From: Nematostella vectensis
Taxonomy: Eukaryota; Cnidaria; Anthozoa; Actiniaria; Edwardsiidae
Reading direction: 5' to 3'
NCBI RefSeq assembly: GCF_932526225.1
Contig: NC_064048.1
Coordinates: 6,306,627-6,370,626, forward strand
DNA: 64,000 bases
How positions within the stretch are numbered: position 1 is the stretch's first letter; every line of letters begins with the position of its first letter. Positions 58,538-64,000 of this stretch are shown here, in pieces. The notes beneath the pieces were generated by a model that did no database searches, had not been told where the DNA came from, and saw only the letters and a list, made by a program, of their open reading frames with translations. Made by a program: the position numbers and the translations under genes.

Positions 58538-60003
58538 CTTACATAATAGTTGTCTAGGATATTTTTGAATAATTTCGGCTAGTTAGGAACCTCTGAATAC
58601 AATCACCTGCTAATCACCGTTTTTTTTTCTCTGAGCCTTGGTTTACCACAGTCTTGTAGACTCCATTTTTAAAGGTGATCTCAGGGTCCCAACGCGATCT
58701 GTTTTAATGTTGTTACCATGCTATGGGTTTACCCTTCTTTTTCGTAGTATAGCAAGAGTGTATTGTAACTCTACATATATCAACTGATGTTTAACACATA
58801 CCTTGAGCAAGTCATCAGAAAACAATCTAAAAAAGGACTCTGTTGTTAAGAGACCGGAAAGGCTTGGGCTCTGATTCCAAAATTTGACAAGAGGTGTAAG
58901 GCTTGGATTCTGAAACGCGGGCCTTGGTGCATCAGCAAGTCTTGGATTCACCCATCGCAACCCCTCATTTTGCTAGCAAAACTTTTACTAGGCTTAATCT
59001 GGGCATACATAATAGTCCACTATCAAAGATTATCGTGCTTTTAGTCATAGCTGCTGGCATAGTGGAAATCAAAAGTGGACCATACAACTAACCATATTGA
59101 AGAATTTTGCTTCCTCATAATGTTAGTTTGATAAATGGAGATGTATTTCTTCCTGCCAAAGAGTGCTCAACAGATGCGAGCTATTATACAAGGTAGTTTA
59201 ACACCCAGATATAGTTCTTGTACTTCCTCCATCCCCTCCTTGTAATATTAGTTTGTGTTGATGCTTAGCCATAGAAATTGGGAGTTTCGATGTTCTATAA
59301 AAAGGCCTAATTTTGTCCTTTTCCACTGAAAAACCACAGAGAATAGCTATATCTTCAAAACCCTAACATAGATAATAAGAAAATGAACACACAAATACAT
59401 CGCTCTTTTGAAAACTTTAAGGTTCTCATCAAACTTTTAAAATGCTTCCTTCTACATAGGATAAGATTATGATATAAACAGATGTACAAGATATGCCAGG
59501 GAGGCAGATGGTTTTATTGTTTACCACCTTTGATCTGTTGATTTTTCCAAACTCAAAGAGTATACTAAATAAAATGGAATGTATCATATGGTTACATGCA
59601 TCCCACTAAGGATAAGGTACAGTCTCGACATTCTCCTCACTGGGGTCTATTTAAGTACTGATTCAAATAAAGGGAAGTGCTAGTCGTGAATGTAATGTAA
59701 AAAAGGTGTTAATTTTCCATTCTTTAAATGTTTTTTTTTTCTTTAAACTCAGTTTTCTATTGGTTTGTAGCTTGAAATTATATAGAATAACAATGGAGAT
59801 ATTTTTTTTAAGAAAATCACTATTGAAGATTGATTTTAGCCCTCCAAATATAATGCTTGCTCAAGTTTAAAAATAAACTTTAGGTGCTTATCCATGGAAT
59901 GTCTGTATCTTTGTTCAACTAAAGTCTCTAATATCTTGTTCTTTGTGCCGATGTGTTGGGTTAATTTTGTTCTTGTCCAAATCAATTTGAAGCTGTAAGC
60001 AAC
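58538..60003. other. Intergenic, nothing recognised
   Basis: About 1.5 kb of AT-rich unique sequence. Short frames here show no codon bias, splice context or family resemblance. Confidence 0.5.
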
Positions 60004-60200
60004 AACATACTTGCCAACCTTAAAGCACAAAAATCGGGAGATTGTGCTTCAAATACAGGAACTGTATGAGAAATTATCGATTAATTTTCCCGGGAGATTA
60101 CAGTAAATGTGTAGGAAGTTTCAATTTTTTTGCCGGGATATGAAGGCTAAAAACCTGGAGTCTCCCGCGAAAACCGGGAGAGTTGGGAGTATGCAACAAA
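60004..60200. mobile_element. MITE with CGGGAGA-type ends
   Basis: Ends CATACTTGCCAACC and GAGTTGGGAGTATG are inverted. Inside are repeated ATCGGGAGATT, CCGGGAGATTA and ACCGGGAGAGT blocks. It is non-coding. Confidence 0.65.
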
Positions 60201-60410
60201 GCTACATACCCTCTATTATGGTGAGGTGTCTAGTAAAATGGGAGGAAGGATTCAGAAGTGGAAAAACATGATTTTCAATTTTCAAATCCCTTTAGTGCCA
60301 CAATAACAATATTACGGCAAAGCCTCCTTGGACAAAGCTTGTTAAAGCCAGGATATGGACAACAATGCATATTTTATACCTAGCTGGGGTACCACACAAT
60401 TTTTTCGTTG

Positions 60411-60572
60411 GGCAGCGGCGTAGCCAGGATTTTTAACAGGATGGGGCCCAAAAGGGTCTTTCAGGGCATTTTCCCCTGTATTTTAGATAATGTCTCATAC
60501 ATTTACTGTATTTTTGGCTGCTAGAAGGGGGGCGTGGGCCTACTTCGTCACCCTCCTGGCCGCGCCCCTGTA
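60411..60572. mobile_element. MITE with GGCGTAGCCAGG ends
   Basis: Ends GCGGCGTAGCCAGG and CCTGGCCGCGCCCCTG are imperfect inverted repeats around ~160 bp of non-coding sequence. Confidence 0.65.
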
Positions 60573-60712
60573 GGTCTGACAAATATAGGCTGTACAACTC
60601 CTGGCTGGTACTTTTATATTCTTTATATTATAAACCCCTCAAATATCCAGCGATGTACTCCATAGCCTTATCCTGCGCAGTCGTTCTGAACTCTGTCACG
60701 CCATGCGCTTGC

Positions 60713-61078
60713 ATACCTGTTAACTCTCCCGCATTAGGCGGAAGTCTCAAGATTTTGGACCCCTTCTCCCGCTCTCCCGCGTTGAGCACCAAATGTCCCT
60801 CTTTTTAGGGATTTTTATCGCTTCCGAAAAATTATTCTATAGAAAATCTTCATTTTGCCTTTTTTCTATTAAAATATTTGAAACGATGATTCACTTGCGA
60901 AGCGCAATTTATCTAAAACCCTCGTGCGATCCATAAGTGGATTTGTACATGAGAGCTTTCCATAAGTCAAACGCCTGCAAGGTTAAACCCACCCCTCCCC
61001 CACAAAAATGAGTATACCCCACCCCTCCCCCCTACAAATTCTCAAGCCTTGTGATTTTCGGAGGTTGACAGGTATGCG
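60713..61078. mobile_element. MITE with GCATACCTGTTAAC ends
   Basis: Left GCATACCTGTTAACTCTCCC and right GGAGGTTGACAGGTATGC are inverted repeats. The interior holds CTCCCGC blocks related to the element at 60004. Confidence 0.7.
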
Positions 61079-61100
61079 CTTGGTCTCAAATGTGTTGTGT

Positions 61101-61341
61101 GCAGGGGCGGATACGGATTGGGTGGGTATCCATCCCCCTTTTTGAGTAAAAAAATGCTTGTTTGAAGAAAATAAATGCCTTCGCCTGCTTGACTTTGCTG
61201 ACGCGACAAATCCAATTCAGCGTGAAGTATTTTAAAATCTATGTAGTACAAATCTATGTGTACAAAGAACCTCAGTTGTAAGCCGTCTATCCGGCCATCA
61301 TCCATCCCCCCCTATTTTGAAATCCTGGATCCGCCCGTGCG
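61101..61341. mobile_element. MITE with GGCGGAT ends
   Basis: Left GCAGGGGCGGATACGG and right GGATCCGCCCGTGC are inverted, and inner CCATCCCCC is directly repeated. It is the last of a run of elements upstream of the exonuclease gene; 61342-61610 shows nothing further. Confidence 0.7.
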
Positions 61342-61610
61342 TGGCAAAGGTCAGAAAGGGAGGGGGACTATCATTCTGAAAGGTTATGTGGGGACCTGCT
61401 CTTTAAGGGTGCTTATGAGGAATCTTTAAGGTCATGCTTAAATAAGCTATAAAAATACAGGGTTAACACATTTTTATTTTCAACCAAATTCTATTATCTG
61501 GCTGATATAAAGTATGGTTTAACAAATGGTTAAGGGTACTTAGTCAAGAAAAATGAATTCAAGTGATCCCTGTGGATCGTCCCAGTCCATGCTGCTGCAC
61601 GTGGGTAAAA

Positions 61611-61646
61611 AAGATGGCGGATGACGGCCAAAAGGTTGATCGCTGA
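61611..61646 (+). promoter_or_regulatory. YY1-like site and 10-codon upstream ORF
   Basis: AAGATGGCGG (61611-61620) matches the YY1 core-promoter/start-site element of housekeeping genes. Its ATG also opens a 10-codon uORF (MADDGQKVDR, stop at 61644-61646) in a strong context, 88 bp before the main ATG. It could set the transcription start, dampen translation, or both. Confidence 0.55.
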
Positions 61647-61734
61647 AATAGCTGCTAAATTGCGCTTCCTCTGCTATTCAAGGATAACTTGAACGATGCA
61701 TTAGTTATTAATGCTACTATTTTGAAATCTAGTT

Positions 61735-63868
61735 ATGAATTTTATCCGTGGAGGACTGGCGTTTGGAAAATGTGCGTGTTTTCGTCGCCTGTTTTTTGCT
61801 TGGAGCGGTCGAGGTCATTTAGAGTTTGCAAGATCTTACATTGGAGCTATGCAGCGAAGGGCAGATATCTTTGAGAGAGTTACAAGTTGGTACCCAAGAA
61901 GAAGATGCGGTGTTTCAAGTAGCTTATGTATAAAGGCGGAAGATGTGGATGCGTTTGCAAAACTCAAAGAGAATAAAGACTTGGTCGACTGTGGAAATGT
62001 CGAGACAGTATTTGAAGCTGAGGGAGCGTCTTCGCCAAATGTAAACAATGTGGTATCAGGCGATTGCAACTGTAATGGTGAAATAGAAGAAGAAAGTAAA
62101 ATTGAAACTGTAAAAGAGAAGCTTGGGCATTCATTTGAGAAAATTGAAGCAGTTTCTGTTGAAACACGCACCGAAAATAATCTTTCTGATTTTGAATCAA
62201 CTGTCGGTGATGGTTCAGCATCTGTTGACCATATTCCTAATATTGGTGTATTGGACGATTACCCAGATGTTCCTCTAGATCAGAAGTTTATTCTTCCCCC
62301 AAACTGGCGAGGAATGAACATCACTAAAGAAGGTGTAAAATTCAGTGGTGAAATCATCATAATCTCAGACCCCAAAGATGAGGCAAAGCATAGGGATGTA
62401 ATTAAGGAGTTTTCCAAAAAGGATGCCTTAGGATTTGATACTGAACATTGTTCAAGTCAAGGTTTAGTCTGTGTAATTCAGCTGGCTTCTGCAGACAAGG
62501 CCATTCTGTGGCATTGTCATAATTTTAATCATAGAATGCCGCCTGGTCTTAGGTCTCTACTGACTGGAAATGTGTACAAGGTTAGTATATAATGTGTACA
62601 GGGCTAGTATATAATGTGTATAAGGTTAGTATATAATGTGCACAAGGTTAGTATATAATGTGTACAAGGCTAATATATAATGTGTATAAGGTTAGTATAT
62701 AATGTGTACAAGGCTAGTATACAATGTGTATGAGGTTAGTATATAATGTGTACAAAGCTAGTATATAATTTGTACAAGGTCAGTATACTATGAGTACAAG
62801 GCTAGTATACAATGTGTATGAGGTTAGTATATAATGTGTACAAAGCTAGTATATAATTTGTACAAGGTCAGTATACTATGAGTACAAGGCTAGTATACAA
62901 TGTGTATGAGGTTAGTATATAATGTGGTCAAGGCTAACCTTGTCGCCTTTTTTGATTTTTACTGCATAAGGGGTTCAATGTTACCCTACTCGTCCTACAC
63001 GCTTCTCCCCCCTCCCCCTAGTAAAATGTTGTTCAATTGGGGCTGTCTTTCTCAGAATTTAAGCAGAGTTACATCCAACATTGAAAGGGGGTTTTAAATG
63101 ACATTGTCTTGGGAAGAAAGCTAGTTGACTAACGATAGATATTGAGAAAACCACCTTTTTTAAGGACGCAACAATAGTTTTGTCTAGCATTGTAGTATAT
63201 AATAGGTACAAGGTTAGTATATCTACAATGTCTACAATGTTGGAATGTGTACAAGGCAAGTGTATGTGTACAAGATTAGTATGTAATGTAATGTGAACAA
63301 GTTTAGTATATAATGTACAAGGTTAGTATATGATGGGTATAATGGTGAACGGGGTTGGTGATATTAGCAGGGTGTAACTACATTATGCACCAGCTGCTAC
63401 AAGAAATACAAACCAACTTTATTTATACCCAACATAAAATCAGTACAGAGGTAAAATGCAAAATGTAAACAATCATAATGTTAAAGCATTCTTGTGCTTT
63501 ACCTGAAACATGGTAGCTTGGTTGATTGATGTTGATTGCTGGTAGCTGGGTGCTAGACAATTTAAGATATCTTAAACTTTTAAAATGTCTGTCTTTCAGA
63601 CTGGCCATGCTTGTCTCCAAGATGCAATCATGATCTCCAACCAGTTCAAAGTTCATGCCAAGAATCTGATTGACACCTGTCATTGGGCGAAAGATCTCCA
63701 CTGCATGCCGCGGTCCCTACAGGCAATGTGTGCTATATTTCTTGGGGAGCACCTTTCTAAGAGGCACCAGCAGTCTAACTGGAAAAAGAGTGACTTGTCC
63801 CCGGGTCAGGTGGCCTATGCGGCTACGGATGCATGGGTATCTCTTAGGGTGTACCAGGAAATGAAAAG
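61735..63868 (+). CDS. DEDDy 3'-5' exonuclease domain protein, first two exons
   Basis: Exon 1 is 61735-62580 (282 codons) and exon 2 is 63600-63868, ending in phase 2 at a GT. The gene runs past the window. The exonuclease fold starts near residue 210. Exo I is FDTE (Asp235, Glu237), exo II GHACLQD (Asp290), and exo III YAATD (Tyr355, Asp359), so all metal ligands and the catalytic Tyr are present. The N-terminal ~60 residues are Arg-rich and nearly free of acids, like a mitochondrial presequence, followed by an acidic low-complexity region (about 68-190). The family includes the WRN exonuclease domain and EXD2. EXD2-like is my best guess from the N-terminus, but I cannot assign the orthologue. 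The ATG at 61735 is the first in frame. Confidence 0.82.
62569..63340 (+). repeat. ~21-bp minisatellite beginning on the exonuclease exon 1 donor
   Basis: Exon 1 ends AATGTGTACAAG followed by GTTAGTATAT. The same AATGTGTACAAGGTTAGTAT unit then repeats about 17 times to ~62935, with variants GGCTAGT, GGTCAGT and TGAGG. A related tail lies at ~63190-63340, after ~250 bp of unrelated sequence. Many copies keep an AAG/GTTAGT donor-like site. Confidence 0.93.
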
Positions 63869-64000
63869 GTAACATGTTTTACACCAGTCACATGTACCTG
63901 AGTTCATTTTGTGGTGCAAATTAAAAAAAAACACACAAAACCTCCCATTTTCCCCCCATAAATTGATGAGACAATCAAGAACTTGCAATTTCTCATTTTG

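Noticed and set aside
29908-61610. Autonomous transposon or retroviral genes
   Set aside because: No transposase, reverse transcriptase or integrase motif was found in any frame; all elements seen are short and non-autonomous.

Overview
This is animal nuclear DNA: intron-rich genes with GT-AG splicing, AATAAA poly(A) signals, many short foldback (MITE-like) elements and several minisatellites. Protein conservation, intron density and repeat style suggest a non-bilaterian metazoan, most likely an anthozoan cnidarian such as a sea anemone. That assignment is an inference.

Layout. (1) 72-22352, minus strand: COPA (coatomer alpha). Thirty exons were traced by eye; they join in one open frame of 3342 nt (1114 codons), and the last ~110 residues lie off the left edge. 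(2) 22353-23052: a ~700 bp divergent promoter. (3) 23053-28596, plus strand: RACK1, complete in six exons. (4) 28990-29907, minus strand: an intronless 305-codon gene of unknown function, convergent with RACK1. (5) 30771-56842, plus strand: a single-pass membrane protein locus. It has three tandem ~7.9-8.4 kb units, each with its own signal-peptide start exon and four ectodomain exons, followed by one set of stalk and transmembrane/cytoplasmic exons. (6) 57612-58073, plus strand: an intronless 153-aa protein with a Cys-rich, probably lipidated N-terminus. (7) 58538-61610: transposon-rich intergenic DNA. (8) 61735-63868, plus strand: the first two exons of a DEDDy 3'-5' exonuclease gene running off the right edge.

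Two things stand out. First, local repeats repeatedly sit on exon-intron junctions. In COPA they copy acceptors (exons 5, 21, 22, 23), branch-point-like sequence (exon 28) and donors or exon ends (exons 6, 11, 17). The same is seen at RACK1 exon 5 and at the exonuclease exon 1 donor. Some copies keep usable-looking splice sites, and one gives an in-frame 48-codon extension of COPA exon 11. Second, the membrane-protein locus looks like a variable/constant array: start-codon-bearing, phase-1 symmetric cassettes upstream of one shared membrane anchor. The middle and last cassettes look identical, so an assembly duplication must be excluded.

COPA and RACK1 are housekeeping genes (COPI vesicle coat; 40S-bound scaffold). 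I see no functional link between them and the other three genes. The cassette, 305-aa and 153-aa genes match no family I recognise.
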